Assembly (NCBI RefSeq): GCF_012273895.1
Contig: NC_052124.1
Coordinates: 2,170,001 to 2,234,000 of the forward strand
Length of the DNA stretch: 64,000 nucleotides
Reading direction: 5' to 3'
Source: Zerene cesonia
Taxonomy: Eukaryota; Arthropoda; Insecta; Lepidoptera; Pieridae
A program made the position numbers and the translations under genes. Positions 46,165 to 57,897 of this stretch are shown piece after piece (the stretch's first letter is position 1; every line of letters starts with the position of its first letter). The notes under the pieces are model-generated. The model was given only the letters and a program-made list of their open reading frames with translations, was not told the DNA's origin and ran no database searches.

Positions 46165-46298
46165 TTTTTATGTCCGAAACGTATAATGCGGAGGAAATAA
46201 TGTAATACAAATATAGTTTGCCTCTATGGAAAAATATATAAGCAGAACAGCCAACTAACTCCTTTGGTTTACATTTAATGACTCGTTTTATTTGTGAA

Positions 46299-46502
46299 CT
46301 AGCTGCGCCCCGCGGTTTCACCCGCGTAAGTTCGTATCCTGTAGGAATATCGGGATGAAAAGTTGCCTACATATTATTCCAGTTGCCCAGCTGTCTACGT
46401 ACCAAATTTCATTGCAATCGGTTCAGTAGTTTTTGCGTGAAAGAGTAACAAACACACACATACACATCCTTACATACTTTCGCATTTATAATATTAGTAG
46501 GA
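46299..46502 (-). mobile_element. Helitron-like family A, copy 11
   Basis: It is full length, with CTAG at 46,299 and GGA at 46,500-46,502, and GATTAGTAGGA is repeated just outside the 5' end. It holds a short CA run. Confidence 0.9.
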
Positions 46503-46519
46503 TTAGTAGGACTAATTGC

Positions 46520-47455
46520 GTGTTTCAGCTCCGCCCGGCTTGACAAATAATGAATACAATTTTTTTTTTATGAAGTTATACGCGTATTTATATTCCGGTG
46601 ATATTATTATATTAGTGTTGTTTATATTAGTGTGCAGTGTTCTGTGTGTTTATTTATAACGTAATAAATACTGCATAAATAATAAATATAAGTATATTGA
46701 TTAATTAGCAGTGCAAAATTCAAATACCATTATTCATAAAACGCACAACAAAAAACGTATTGCATCACACAAATAAATATGTAATGTTCGAATTAAAAAC
46801 TAGAAACATGAAATAAAGATTGCATTAGCATAAAGCTTTCAAAATGTATGAATCCGAATAATTATCATTTCAGTGTACTGAGCGCCGCGTTTTATAATAT
46901 TTTCTATCCATACGAGGGAAGTCATTAGGGATAATTAATCCCTTTGCATCATTTTGTGAATTTTGATTAATATAAAGGATTTATGAGTATTTGTGTATGT
47001 TCGCTATATACGTAGGTGTGGTGTGTTACAGGGTGGGGTTGGGAGCTTATTTGGTAAGGTAAATTACATTGTTTTATATATTGATATCAAAGAATAGATA
47101 AAGTTGTATGTAAAGCCTGATCTTGCTCAAATTTAAAAGCACTCCGAATATGAGCTCTTATTATGTCTACTTAGTGATGCTTAAGACGATGTAATAATAA
47201 AGAAATTGATACAGTACATTGCTCGCCATGCATAGGTACCATCTTGTACCAAACAAGCGATCGTGCATTAGAGTGCGTTCATTTCAATTCAGACGAGTAT
47301 GGTGCAGTTAGATATTGGGAAGGAAGCGGCGACACGTGTTATAACATAAATCAGTCACTACTCCTCGCCTCTTTTATATGTTTTGTGAATGATATATAGG
47401 ACAGACTGATGATATAATATTTGACATAAATATTAAAAGGACGTATTTGTTTATA
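46520..47455. other. AT-rich intergenic DNA
   Basis: No exon, RNA gene or repeat is recognised. Confidence 0.45.
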
Positions 47456-47458
47456 TAT

Positions 47459-47640
47459 CTAGCTATCCGTCCGCGGCTTCGCCCGTGTTGCCAAAGGAAA
47501 AGATAGCCTGTACCGGGTTTAGGGTCCCGTGGAATTTCCGGAGTAATAATTATGCTATGTCTTTTCTCGGGTCTCAAACTAACTTCGTACAAAATTTTCG
47601 GTTCTACGGAAAGACGTGAAGAAGACAGAGTTTGCTTCGT
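47459..47640 (-). mobile_element. Family F Helitron-like element
   Basis: CTAG, then CCGTCCGCGGCTTCGCCCGT, then GGGTCCCGTGGAATTTCCGG, then CTTTTCTCGGGTCTCAAACT and a GACAGAG end. This is the best preserved family F copy here. The 123-codon minus frame (47,374-47,745) runs through it and is not a gene. Confidence 0.65.
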
Positions 47641-48214
47641 CCTTCTCATGTAATGCAAAAGCCTCCGCATGAGTTCCACATCTGGAGGTTTCTCATTTAG
47701 ATAGATCCCACTTGACCAAGTATCTCTGTATTTGTTATGTGACAATTAATTATTTAAACATGGCGTCTATAATAAAATCAATTTGTCAAGGCGTCCGCCC
47801 CACGCAAATGGGCCGAAAGAATCGTGTCCTTGTCGTGTTTTTATTAATGTACGTGAAAAAAAAAACAATGATGAATTAACGTCTCCGATAGACGATTTTT
47901 TAATTTGCCTCTCGCAGGCCCGTCGATGTAACGGAGGGCGGAATGTAGGTGTTTTATACTAAATTAAATTGTTGACGCGCCCCACGCTGAGGTGTCGGGG
48001 GCATTACCTTGTTTCCGGTGTGTCAGTGAACTATGGGAATTTCGGATTATCAGCGTATCATATTGAATATGGGCCGTTCGAAATTGGATTGTGTTTTGGA
48101 TGATATTGTAGCTTAAACTTGAATAGACTGATATGGGGTAGTGATTGAAAGGTATGTTAAGGTCACAAATTAATAGGTAATCGTGTAAATCCTACTATAT
48201 CCTGTCCTATCCTA

Positions 48215-48398
48215 TCCTACTAATATTATAAATGCGAAAGTTTGTAAGGTTGTGTGTGTGTGTTTGTTGCTCTTTCACACAAAGACTACTGAACCGATTA
48301 CAATGAAATTTGGTGCGTAGACAGCTGGACAACTAGAATAACATATAGGCAACTTTTTATCTCTGACTTACGCGGGTGAAACCGCGTCGCGCAGCTAG
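48215..48398 (+). mobile_element. Helitron-like family A, copy 12
   Basis: From TCCTACTAATATTATAAATG to CTAG, preceded by a run of degenerate TCCTA and CCTATCCTA units (48,190-48,214). The hairpin base AAACCGCGTCGCGCAG differs slightly from the consensus. Confidence 0.9.
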
Positions 48399-48454
48399 TG
48401 TTTATATAAAGCACAATGTTTGTATCACCTTCTATGTGTCTCTCCGCTACCACG

Positions 48455-48600
48455 CTCACTGTAGCGTGTTCGAAACGTCGGAACGTATAATGAAATATAA
48501 TAAGATAATATAATATAATCGCGTTTATAATTCGTTTAAAAGTATTTAATTTGTAAACGTATAAAACTCGCGTAGAATCAAACACAAGAAAATACTAAAA
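48455..48600 (+). repeat. Family H repeat
   Basis: CACTGTAGCGTGTTCGAAAC, TAATTCGTTTAAAAGTATTT and TAGAATCAAACACAAGAAAA. Confidence 0.6.
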
Positions 48601-49044
48601 CTTATCAGTAACCTTCCCCATTTCCCCTTTTGTTGCAAAAAAAAAAATCTTTAAATGAAAATATAATGTGTATTCGTTTGTATTTTCAACAAGCGTAAAC
48701 GGTACCTATCCACTATACAACACAGCTGCCGAGATTGAGATGAGACGGCATCTAATAAAACCCTTTTAGATGGGATTTTTAATGCAATAATTCCGATAAT
48801 TTACCACCAGAGGACGCCTTTGTGCGGGCTAAGATTACTTCCTGTCTTCAAACAATGTATTCCATGGTATAGGTGGTAAACGCTGATCCTATCGTAGGTA
48901 TTATTTCCTTGGAAGTTATGTTTGTGATTTATGTATCGGATATAAATTTACAATGCAATTTTATTATATGTTATGCTATAGCATCGGCAATAAGGATTTT
49001 TGAAATTAAACACCGTTAATTAATCGTTAGTTTTTATCTATTAA

Positions 49045-49211
49045 CTAGCGGTCCGCCCCGGCTTCGCCCGTGGTACCTTTATAGCCATTAGCCTATAGCC
49101 TTCCGCAATAAATGGGCTATCTAACACTGAAAGAATTTTTCAAATCGGACCAGTAGTTCCTGAGATTAGTGCGTTCAAACAAACTCTTCAGCTTTATAAT
49201 ATTAGTATAGA
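49045..49211 (-). mobile_element. Family C Helitron-like element, full length
   Basis: CTAGCGGTCCGCCCCGGCTT at the 3' side and TTTATAATATTAGTATAGA at the 5' side (about 167 bp), with AACACTGAAAGAATTTTTCA inside. This is the reference copy for family C in this window. Confidence 0.75.
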
Positions 49212-49357
49212 TTTTAATATGTAGCTACATTTAAATTAGTTAAACGAATGATATAGCCTAAAAGTTTTTATCAACAATCAAATATATCTAATATTAAAAG
49301 CGAACTATAAAGTCTTCCTTAAAAATGAACTCTTCAAATTCGGTCGTAGCCAAACTG

Positions 49358-49401
49358 ATACCGTAGCACGCTACGGTATTCCGTAGCACACGAGTGCTAC
49401 G
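49358..49401. repeat. Two consecutive hairpins sharing the CCGTAGCAC motif
   Basis: ATACCGTAGC-AC-GCTACGGTAT (49,358-49,379) is followed by CGTAGCAC-ACGA-GTGCTACG (49,382-49,401). Both stems are perfect and share the CGTAGC sequence. Confidence 0.85.
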
Positions 49402-49959
49402 TCGTAGTCGCTTTCTGAACAAGATAGGTTCATTAGCAGCCTCTACTCAATATGAACTAATAACTATTTGGATATATGTTCTTTTTAGTTTTTTTTTTTT
49501 CATTTTTAAACTATTGATGCATTTAGTTTTTAAATTTCATTGATTGGGGGAAATTAAAGACAGAATAATTTATTATTTCTCTACGATAGCATGTTTAAAA
49601 AATTTTTTGTTTTTTAATTGAATACGTTCCGTAATCAAGCAGTGACCTCACAGCGTTGATATGAAGAAAAATTTACATAAATAAATGGATATACATACCT
49701 AATATGAGTGTGATCTCTTCATGATATATGTTTTGTAAGCAATTGCGCCAGGCTTCGCAAAGGTAAATTCGTAAGCTCAAGTACAGAGAACAAATACATA
49801 GTTTAACCATTTGGCTTAAACAATCTGATCATATCTCCTACACCACAAACAATAACAATACCACAATCGGATCTATATAAACAACATGTACAAAACTGTA
49901 AATTCAACACAAAGCGAGGCACAATTCAATAAATAATAAGATATTCCGATGTAGGAAAC

Positions 49960-50900
49960 AATACGGCGAGTTGGCAAGCGGAGAGCTGCGGGCGCCGCGC
50001 CAGCGTATCGGCGCTGGGCAGCGCTTGAAGCGCTTATTTGTGGACCTTATCTTTGTATTAGTGGGGATTTTCTTTAATAATATCCACCTGTGGTGTACGA
50101 AAAGTTATGCATCTATAGCATTACGTGTAATTTTGCATTTTTAGCGACGCATAGAACTATGATACGTAGATGTGAGGATAAATCTTGTTACTGGTAAGCT
50201 AAAGTGACTAATTGCTTCCGTAGTAACATGTGTTGATAGCTGAATTTTAATTCGTTGGGCGCCCGTATCGTATGTGGTGCGTACCCACTCCGTTCGCAAT
50301 CCGCTTGTATGATAAGGCCCTAAAAGTTAAGTCTATCTAATTTTGACCACCTTTCGATGATCTGATGATGGATGGTGGTAGATATAAATTCACAATCATT
50401 TCTATAACCATTCGACGTAACATCACGCGTTCGTCACGCCACGCTATAAAAGCTCGCCACACCAGCGCCATTCCATACATATTGGATAACCTATACCGTG
50501 TCTCGCGCTGTCCAATGCATAATCCCGTGGAAGCCGCACCTACGCGGCACCTTCGCGAATAGTTGTCCAAAACTCGACACATAAATCAACGACGCCGGCA
50601 CACTGTACTCTCCGCAGGGCCATTAGCATTTTTTATGCATAGAAATCGATCCGTCGAGCGTCTAATGCCTCCCGCGATACATTAATATCTTACTTTTTAT
50701 GACTCTTTTGAACAATTCGTCTCACGCCGCGCGACGCAAGCGACGCGATTACATCAACGCGAAATTAACCCGTGAGTCCAGGCAAAAGAGTTGGTTTTCG
50801 AACGTAGCGCGTCACTTATCGCTCCGCGCGAAAATTATGTGAGTTACAGGAGTTGATAATAGGTGGCGCTGGCGATTTCCTTAACGCCACCCATTTTTCT
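49960..50900. other. GC-richer unique region, candidate conserved non-coding elements
   Basis: The most GC-rich sub-blocks are about 49,975-50,045 (GCTGCGGGCGCCGCGCCAGC) and 50,580-50,900 (many CpG, GTAGCGCGTCACTTATCGC). No repeat is recognised, and the overlapping frames at 50,337-50,582 are not recognised. Confidence 0.35.
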
Positions 50901-51794
50901 TTCACGGGCACTTTGAGATTAAAAGTTTGGAAAATGAAATGAGAAGTTGCCGCGTTCCGGTCGTATCGACGGGTGGGGTGCTATGCAGATTTTCAGTTTT
51001 CTCCTGTTAGCGGGTTTTTTACTTAGTTTCGTAATGGGATTAAGTGGAGCGAACCTTTTTTGTGTTTCCATTCGTATCTGGGAAGTATTCCTCGATAGGT
51101 TCGCTAAAGGAAAGAAAGATTAAAAGATATCATTGTTTATTCTTCAATGGTTAAGCTATTAGAGTATGTAGAACTTAAATATCTGTCACTCCAGGACTGT
51201 AAACGATTTATTAACTTAATGATATTTCAACTAAAATACACACTATACTTTTTCCAACTGCATCTTACATTCCCTTTTTATTCAATAAAAGCTTATAAAA
51301 TTTACCATTATAGTATCAAAGTAATTTAATTAAGACATAAATAAATATTTATGTTTTTAAATACCGTCTCTTAATCTCAAATTCAATTGATCATAAGTGT
51401 ACCACTTCTCATCAAGAGAGAATACATTGTCAGCTAACTTGTGGTCACCAATAATTAATTTCAAGCTGATACTTGCCAATTTTCTCAGGGAATCATTAAG
51501 GGAACGTACAATAATTAATAATGCACGCCCTGATAATCATTACCAGGAGCCGGCGGCCTGGCGAGTCGCCAGCGGATTATCATAGCCGTTGGGTTCTATC
51601 CTGATATTGACTTAGCCAAAGACTGTATAAGAATAGAATATAATAGAATACATATAACAGACTCCATACTGAATTAATTATTATGTCACATAGCCTATAA
51701 TTAGCAGACGATCAAGATCATTTTATCTATATGTACTGACCTTATGTATAAAGTTACCAACATATTACTTTCAACATTTACCCCTTTTGTTGAA

Positions 51795-51990
51795 CTAGCT
51801 GCGCCCCGCGCTGTCAACCGTGTAAGCCTGAATCCCGTAAGAATATCGGGATAAGAAGTTGCCTATGTGTTATTCCAGTTGTACAAGTAGTTGTTCAACT
51901 ATAGTAGTGAAGCGACAGTAGTTTTTGCGTGAAAGAGTAACAAACATCCATCCATACTTACAAACTTTCGCGTTTATAATATTAGTAGGA
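51795..51990 (-). mobile_element. Helitron-like family A, copy 13
   Basis: CTAG at 51,795 and GGA at 51,988-51,990. The hairpin arm is worn (CGCGCTGTCAACCGTG). Confidence 0.85.
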
Positions 51991-52540
51991 TGCTCTAGAA
52001 CTCAACACACAAAAACCATTGTATGGACAAAGCATTCGATTAGTGTATGTTTATGGCGAATAATTAAAAGTCAGTACTCTTTGAAACTTCTTTAATTAAT
52101 GAGTTATTGTATTTTCATTTATTATAAGATTAATACATACATGATACACTAACAATACAATTTCATATATCGATGAGAATCGTTCTCATAAATACTCACA
52201 GTGGCTAAATTCGCTACGTGTGGCGCCACCTATTGTCGGATAGCTGAATTCGCCTACCGCTATACAAACCACTAGTAAGATTACTTCGTAAGAATGGTGT
52301 TACAAATGATGTATTACTTTTTAATTTTCTAATTAATATTTAATTTTAATTACATTTTTGTTTTTTATACTGCCAGCTGTGTTTAACGCTTACAGAAAAC
52401 CAGCTCAATTTAATCATACTCCTCGTGCTGAATTTACATTTCACAAAAAAGAAATCGGAATAACAATGTTTTAATAAACATTATTATGTTTATGAAATAA
52501 AACTAAAACTTTCGTTTTTAAAGCTCAATATAGTACGTAA

Positions 52541-52640
52541 AAAATAGTACAAAACTTTTATGAATTTTAAACGCGATTTAATAATATTTATCCCCACGTT
52601 TCGAACACTACACAGCGAGCATGGGCTCTTCCAGAGTGTC
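52541..52640 (-). repeat. Family H fragment
   Basis: TTTTAAACGCGATTTAATAA, CCCACGTTTCGAACACTACA and CAGCGAGCATGGGCTC. Confidence 0.55.
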
Positions 52641-53000
52641 TGATAAAGTTTCTTTAAGGCCTAATTATGTAAACACCCGCGAAAAATAAAATCCCACAAG
52701 AGAAAAGCATTTAATCTAAATATCACAACACACATTACCGGCAGCAACAATTTATTTCAAATCCCTGTAGAATCTAAGCGCACCATTTGTATTCCGTGCA
52801 GAAATTAAAAAATATCCAAATAATAATTATTATTTGAGCGCAACCCGAGCGGTAATCTTTGCCAACTGAGGGGCCGGTCACGTAGCGAAATGGCGGAAAA
52901 AATATCTGTACAGGACACCGATCGCGATACGTTGATGCCGCTGGAATATTTTAATCCTAATTCGGGAAGAATGGAGTACGGGATTCGTTGTTTATTTCAG

Positions 53001-53227
53001 AGTGGGCACTGAACTGGTGGTTCGCCTGATGGTAAGCGATCACCGCCGCCCATGAACATTCGCAGAGGCAGTGCCTATGCGAATGCGCTGTCATCTTTTT
53101 GAGGGGTAGGAATAAGTAAAGGATCGACGACTGGAAAGTAGGAATGGACTGGGAAGGGTGAGGAAAAGGAAACGGATCTCCGGCTCCCCCACTCAACGTA
53201 CGAAACACAGTAGCATGCTACTATTTC
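53001..53227 (-). repeat. Family K non-LTR 3' region
   Basis: GTGGTTCGCCTGATGGTAAG, then GCGATCACCGCCGCCCATGA, then CGGATCTCCGGCTCCCCCAC, then ACACAGTAGCATGCTACTAT. It is the reverse orientation of the copy at 36,225. Confidence 0.7.
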
Positions 53228-53460
53228 ACGACGGACTTTTCTAAAAAGATTGCTTGAAAGAAGCGTAATGTTAGGGTTTTACTATAATAAGCTTCTATGT
53301 ATAGTGATCAGGGTTATGGGTGATTTAGTTAAATCTAGCCTCCTAGCTAGTGAAGTACCTACCTACCTAAACTGGCGGAAAAGTAACTAAAATAATACAT
53401 TAGACCAACTGGTATGGGATGATGAAAAGATTGATGAGGGGAAATAAAGAAAGAACTGGG

Positions 53461-53625
53461 AAGGGTAAAGCAAAGCATGCAGGTTTCCGACTCCCCCACA
53501 CACCGAACGAAAAGCAAGTTGCATCTACGTACTTCTAATCAACACCGATCTTCCATGAGGGTTAGTACCTTCCCCAGTGCGAGCTGACCCAATTCGTGCC
53601 GAAACGTGCTCGACTCCCACATTCA
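53461..53625 (-). repeat. Second family K segment, upstream part
   Basis: GACTCCCCCACACACCGAAC, then GCGAGCTGACCCAATTCGTG, then CCGAAACGTGCTCGACTCCC. It matches the 5' part of the copy at 36,225 and overlaps the end of a 90-codon minus frame, which is therefore repeat-derived. Confidence 0.6.
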
Positions 53626-54082
53626 GGTTCAGATTTACAGTTGAAAATGTATCGATACAGTCGGATAGGCAACTAAAAATGACAAAAATCTTTTCTGAAA
53701 AGTGTATGGACAAGATAAAGGTAATAAAATTGACGATTTTCTTGGTCATATATGTCTGAAATACACGAATACATGTTTCTTTAAAAATCGCACTCAAATC
53801 GGTTCATTAGTTAATGAGACAGATACACAGACGGTAAACTATTAACACCCCTCGTTTGTGTTGGGGGCTAAAATTATCCTATTAGTAATAATAACAAACA
53901 TGCTTGATTGATTAACTATATTAAAAGTATGACAGAAGCCACTTTATTATAATCACGCTACGGTATTCTTAGGGACATGTGAATAACTACAATGTTATAA
54001 ACTTGCGAAATTATCAGACTTACTCATTTTGGGAACGTCTACGGTGGAAGTTAGATTCTGATAGACTTAAATTTATAGTTGT

Positions 54083-54226
54083 CTAGCTGATCCGGCAAAC
54101 GCTGTTCTGGCCTACACTTATCATTTAGGGGTATGAAAAAGAGATGTTGGCCGATTCTCAGATCTGCCCGCTTACAAAGTTTCATGAGAATCGGTCCAGT
54201 CGTTTCGGTAGACACGAGAATTTTTA
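54083..54226 (-). mobile_element. Family L CTAG-type element
   Basis: CTAGCTGATCCGGCAAACGC at the 3' side, and GTTTCATGAGAATCGGTCCA and GTCGTTTCGGTAGACACGAG towards the 5' side. It abuts family A copy 14, which appears to have joined or inserted at its 5' side. Confidence 0.5.
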
Positions 54227-54424
54227 TAGCGCGCCCCGCGGTTTCACCCGCGTAAGTCCGTATGCCGTAGGAATATCGGGATAAAAAGTTGCCTATATGT
54301 TAATCCAGTTGTCCAGCTGTCTACGTACCAAATGTCATTGCAATCGATTCAGCAGTTTTTGCATGAAAGAGCAACAAACACACACACATCCTTACAAACT
54401 TTCACATTTATAATATTAGTAGGA
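54227..54424 (-). mobile_element. Helitron-like family A, copy 14, CTAG lost
   Basis: The 3' end begins GCGCGCCCCGCGGTTTCACC with no CTAG, directly after family L. The 5' end GGA at 54,422-54,424 is intact. Confidence 0.8.
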
Positions 54425-54499
54425 TTAGTAAAAAGGATATACATGGATCGAATCAATTTCATTTATCGGATCAATCACGAAGGAATAGCTTAACATTCC

Positions 54500-54800
54500 G
54501 CGGTCCGTTTTTTGCATATTTTCTCTTGATTCCTTTTGATCTGCCGCCGCACTGAGTGGTTTAATTGTATCAGATTAACTGGCTACATGCATCTCGGCGT
54601 GCCCCCGCTTTATTGTAGGCACTTGCGGTTAAAAATTTTGCATATATAATTTCGTTTTACAACTCAATACGTTCGGTCGTGTGAGGCTTCGGGGGCGCTT
54701 TAATTTTTTATACGTAACGACCCTTTTGTATTTTATAGGCGATAAAATTTATTATTGATTGCGCGTTTTAATATTCGCGCTACGTGTCGGCAGTGTTATA
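54500..54800. other. Unique block with homeodomain-type motifs
   Basis: GATCTGCCGCCGCACTGAG, TTTATAGGCGATAAAATTTA and TTATTATTGATTGCGCG lie within 250 bases of repeat-free sequence. An enhancer is an inference from motif content only. Confidence 0.3.
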
Positions 54801-55139
54801 GCATTGTGTTGAATTTATGACCGTTATAATATGTAGTCTAATTCATTTTCCGATGGCGTGTCTATTGCGGTGGTATGCGAGGATGGACTGAAGATATTCA
54901 AATGGATGTCAGATGGAGAATTTGAGACGAATGCATTTCTATTTGGATTCATTTCTTCAATGCACTATTTCAATATGATTGTGGATATCTTATAAACTGC
55001 AATAAACTAGTTTTATATGTCAACGATGTATTTAGATATTAACGTATAAGTTTTGTAATCATTTCAGTATATTAAATCGTTTAAAATTTAAAGAAATAAT
55101 TATAACCACGCAAACGAATAACATAATTATCGGTAAAAG

Positions 55140-55260
55140 AAGAATTTATCCAAATTCGGAGGGCATTACGCGAAGGCAAGGGCTTTCATCGCGTGGATTT
55201 ATGTCCGCGCCGCGGTCACCGCGCGGATATCGGTGTGCGGTTACACTGCTAGCGGTTATT
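55140..55260. other. Short GC-rich block
   Basis: TGTCCGCGCCGCGGTCACCG then CGCGGATATCG forms a GC-rich, partly self-complementary core in AT-rich DNA. No exon is seen. Confidence 0.25.
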
Positions 55261-55730
55261 TTATAATTATATAACCGTGACCATTGTTGGGGAATAAGAA
55301 AGAATCGAATCAAAATAAATGCAGCGTTCAATTTTTACTGGTTTGTGGCATTTGGCGAAGCAACTTTTGAAATAACTCTTAAAATTATTGAATTCTAGAT
55401 ACTACAAGTGAATATAATTGCAGTGTACCTACAGGTTTTTAATGAGATATATTGAAAATATTTAAACAGCATTTACAAGATTTTTTATTAAAATAATGCG
55501 AATCAAACACGAAGAAATACTAAGATGCTTAAAACTGAAAATTTAAATCTTATTTTTTTTCCTTTGAGTTCGAAGTTCGACATATATAGTAATTTGTTCT
55601 CTTAATCAATAAATTTTAATATATGCATTATTCATAGGTAAATATATTTTATCGCACTGTTTTGTTAATATCTAATAATGTAAGATAGTAATTTAAAAGT
55701 AAATTTACTCTCGGCTCATAATAATCGTTT

Positions 55731-55778
55731 ATAATTTACTTTTCTATTATGTTAATACATAATAGAAAAGTAAATTAT
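55731..55778. repeat. Perfect hairpin, 22 bp arms, TAAT loop
   Basis: The left arm 55,731-55,752 contains ATTTACTTTTCTATTATG, and the right arm 55,757-55,778 is its exact reverse complement, with TAAT between. It is AT-rich and has no close relative in the window apart from the shared loop of the 31,143 hairpin. Confidence 0.9.
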
Positions 55779-56394
55779 TACTATTAAATACTATTTCATA
55801 TACAAAGGAACACACTCACTAACAGCCTTTGCGATGTTTTAATTATTCTATACATGTAGATGTAAAATATAATAAATAAGCCCCACCGGCAGTACCACCA
55901 TTCCATCCGCGGGGGTAATAAAGACGGAGAGAATTCGGCAGGGTTAACGGACTTTTGTTTCTTTCCATAATCACTTGGTAATGCAGTGCGCGGGGCCAAG
56001 CCGAGACAATACATTGTTTTGTGCTCGTCACCTTGATTGGTTAAAAGGTATTTACTTTAGATAATTGAGCATTTTCGGCTCTGAAACGTGCCGTCGGATG
56101 CAATCGTTTCGTGTTGTGTCTGATGTTGTCTTAATCTTCATGATATGTAGTATTATTGACTGACTTACAAAATTTAAAAGGTGGGGTATCTAACTCAGCG
56201 TCGGCAATTGTGAACTGGACTAAGAAACTTTTATCCAGTTCCTTCCTACAAGTAGGTAACTTACCATACCTATCTACTGCCTTCTTGGCTTGGTTGGCAT
56301 CGACTTCATAATAATATTATACTTTGACAGGGCCATACTCACTGATAAAACTATACATAATAATAGACCGGACATAACTTTAATAAATAAAATA

Positions 56395-57394
56395 NNNNNN
56401 NNNNNNNNNNNNNNNNNNNNNNNNNNNNNNNNNNNNNNNNNNNNNNNNNNNNNNNNNNNNNNNNNNNNNNNNNNNNNNNNNNNNNNNNNNNNNNNNNNNN
56501 NNNNNNNNNNNNNNNNNNNNNNNNNNNNNNNNNNNNNNNNNNNNNNNNNNNNNNNNNNNNNNNNNNNNNNNNNNNNNNNNNNNNNNNNNNNNNNNNNNNN
56601 NNNNNNNNNNNNNNNNNNNNNNNNNNNNNNNNNNNNNNNNNNNNNNNNNNNNNNNNNNNNNNNNNNNNNNNNNNNNNNNNNNNNNNNNNNNNNNNNNNNN
56701 NNNNNNNNNNNNNNNNNNNNNNNNNNNNNNNNNNNNNNNNNNNNNNNNNNNNNNNNNNNNNNNNNNNNNNNNNNNNNNNNNNNNNNNNNNNNNNNNNNNN
56801 NNNNNNNNNNNNNNNNNNNNNNNNNNNNNNNNNNNNNNNNNNNNNNNNNNNNNNNNNNNNNNNNNNNNNNNNNNNNNNNNNNNNNNNNNNNNNNNNNNNN
56901 NNNNNNNNNNNNNNNNNNNNNNNNNNNNNNNNNNNNNNNNNNNNNNNNNNNNNNNNNNNNNNNNNNNNNNNNNNNNNNNNNNNNNNNNNNNNNNNNNNNN
57001 NNNNNNNNNNNNNNNNNNNNNNNNNNNNNNNNNNNNNNNNNNNNNNNNNNNNNNNNNNNNNNNNNNNNNNNNNNNNNNNNNNNNNNNNNNNNNNNNNNNN
57101 NNNNNNNNNNNNNNNNNNNNNNNNNNNNNNNNNNNNNNNNNNNNNNNNNNNNNNNNNNNNNNNNNNNNNNNNNNNNNNNNNNNNNNNNNNNNNNNNNNNN
57201 NNNNNNNNNNNNNNNNNNNNNNNNNNNNNNNNNNNNNNNNNNNNNNNNNNNNNNNNNNNNNNNNNNNNNNNNNNNNNNNNNNNNNNNNNNNNNNNNNNNN
57301 NNNNNNNNNNNNNNNNNNNNNNNNNNNNNNNNNNNNNNNNNNNNNNNNNNNNNNNNNNNNNNNNNNNNNNNNNNNNNNNNNNNNNNNNNNNNNN
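56395..57394. other. Assembly gap of 1000 N
   Basis: Placeholder gap. The flanks share no sequence, so there is no sign of a contig overlap. An upstream exon of the gene at 58,664 could be hidden here. Confidence 0.99.
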
Positions 57395-57537
57395 AAACTA
57401 TTTCTTAATGACTCTTTTGGATCTTAATGGTAACTTATCTCTTGGCATAGCGTTGGATCCAGAAGCAGCAGTTCATAGTTGAGTGGGGAGCGCTTATAGC
57501 AATTATATTAATTTATTTTCAGCTTTTGAGGGCTTTG

Positions 57538-57559
57538 AAGTCGGTTATTTAACCGACTT
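57538..57559. repeat. Short hairpin, 10 bp arms
   Basis: AAGTCGGTTA-TT-TAACCGACTT. The arm sequence recurs as TTAACCGACTTCAAGG near 57,630, a motif often seen in lepidopteran repeats. Confidence 0.85.
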
Positions 57560-57799
57560 TGTTATATTATAATAATAAGTCTATTTTTTAGGATAAAAAA
57601 TCAAGGATGAAAGTTCTGCTTTTCTTATTAACCGACTTCAAGGCAATGTTTTTATTTCCATTATTTTTTTCTTGGGATTGTTACCGCAGCACTTTCGACT
57701 GTGCAACCGATTTTTATGATTTAAAATTCCTTATAAATCATCCCATTCGCTGCATATTAAATAATCTTTTATTTATAACTAAATACGCTAGTTCTATAG

Positions 57800-57897
57800 C
57801 GTTCAGTGAAGTGACAGCTTTCTAATGGTGAAACAATTTCTGAAAACGTTACAAACAAACTAAAAAATACAAAAGTTTCCTCTTTATAATACTGGTG
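57800..57897 (-). mobile_element. Family M 5' fragment
   Basis: GAAAACGTTACAAACAAAC and CTCTTTATAATACTGG resemble the 5' side of the element at 43,281. Confidence 0.35.

Noticed and set aside
46490..46515. Telomere-like (TTAGG)n sequence
   Set aside because: The units are GATTAGTAGGA, not TTAGG, and belong to the 5' ends of family A elements.
53525..53797. 90-codon minus-strand frame as a gene
   Set aside because: Its end lies in a family K repeat that also occurs at 36,225.
56290..57408. 372-codon frame
   Set aside because: It spans the N gap; only about 35 real codons at the start, without any motif.
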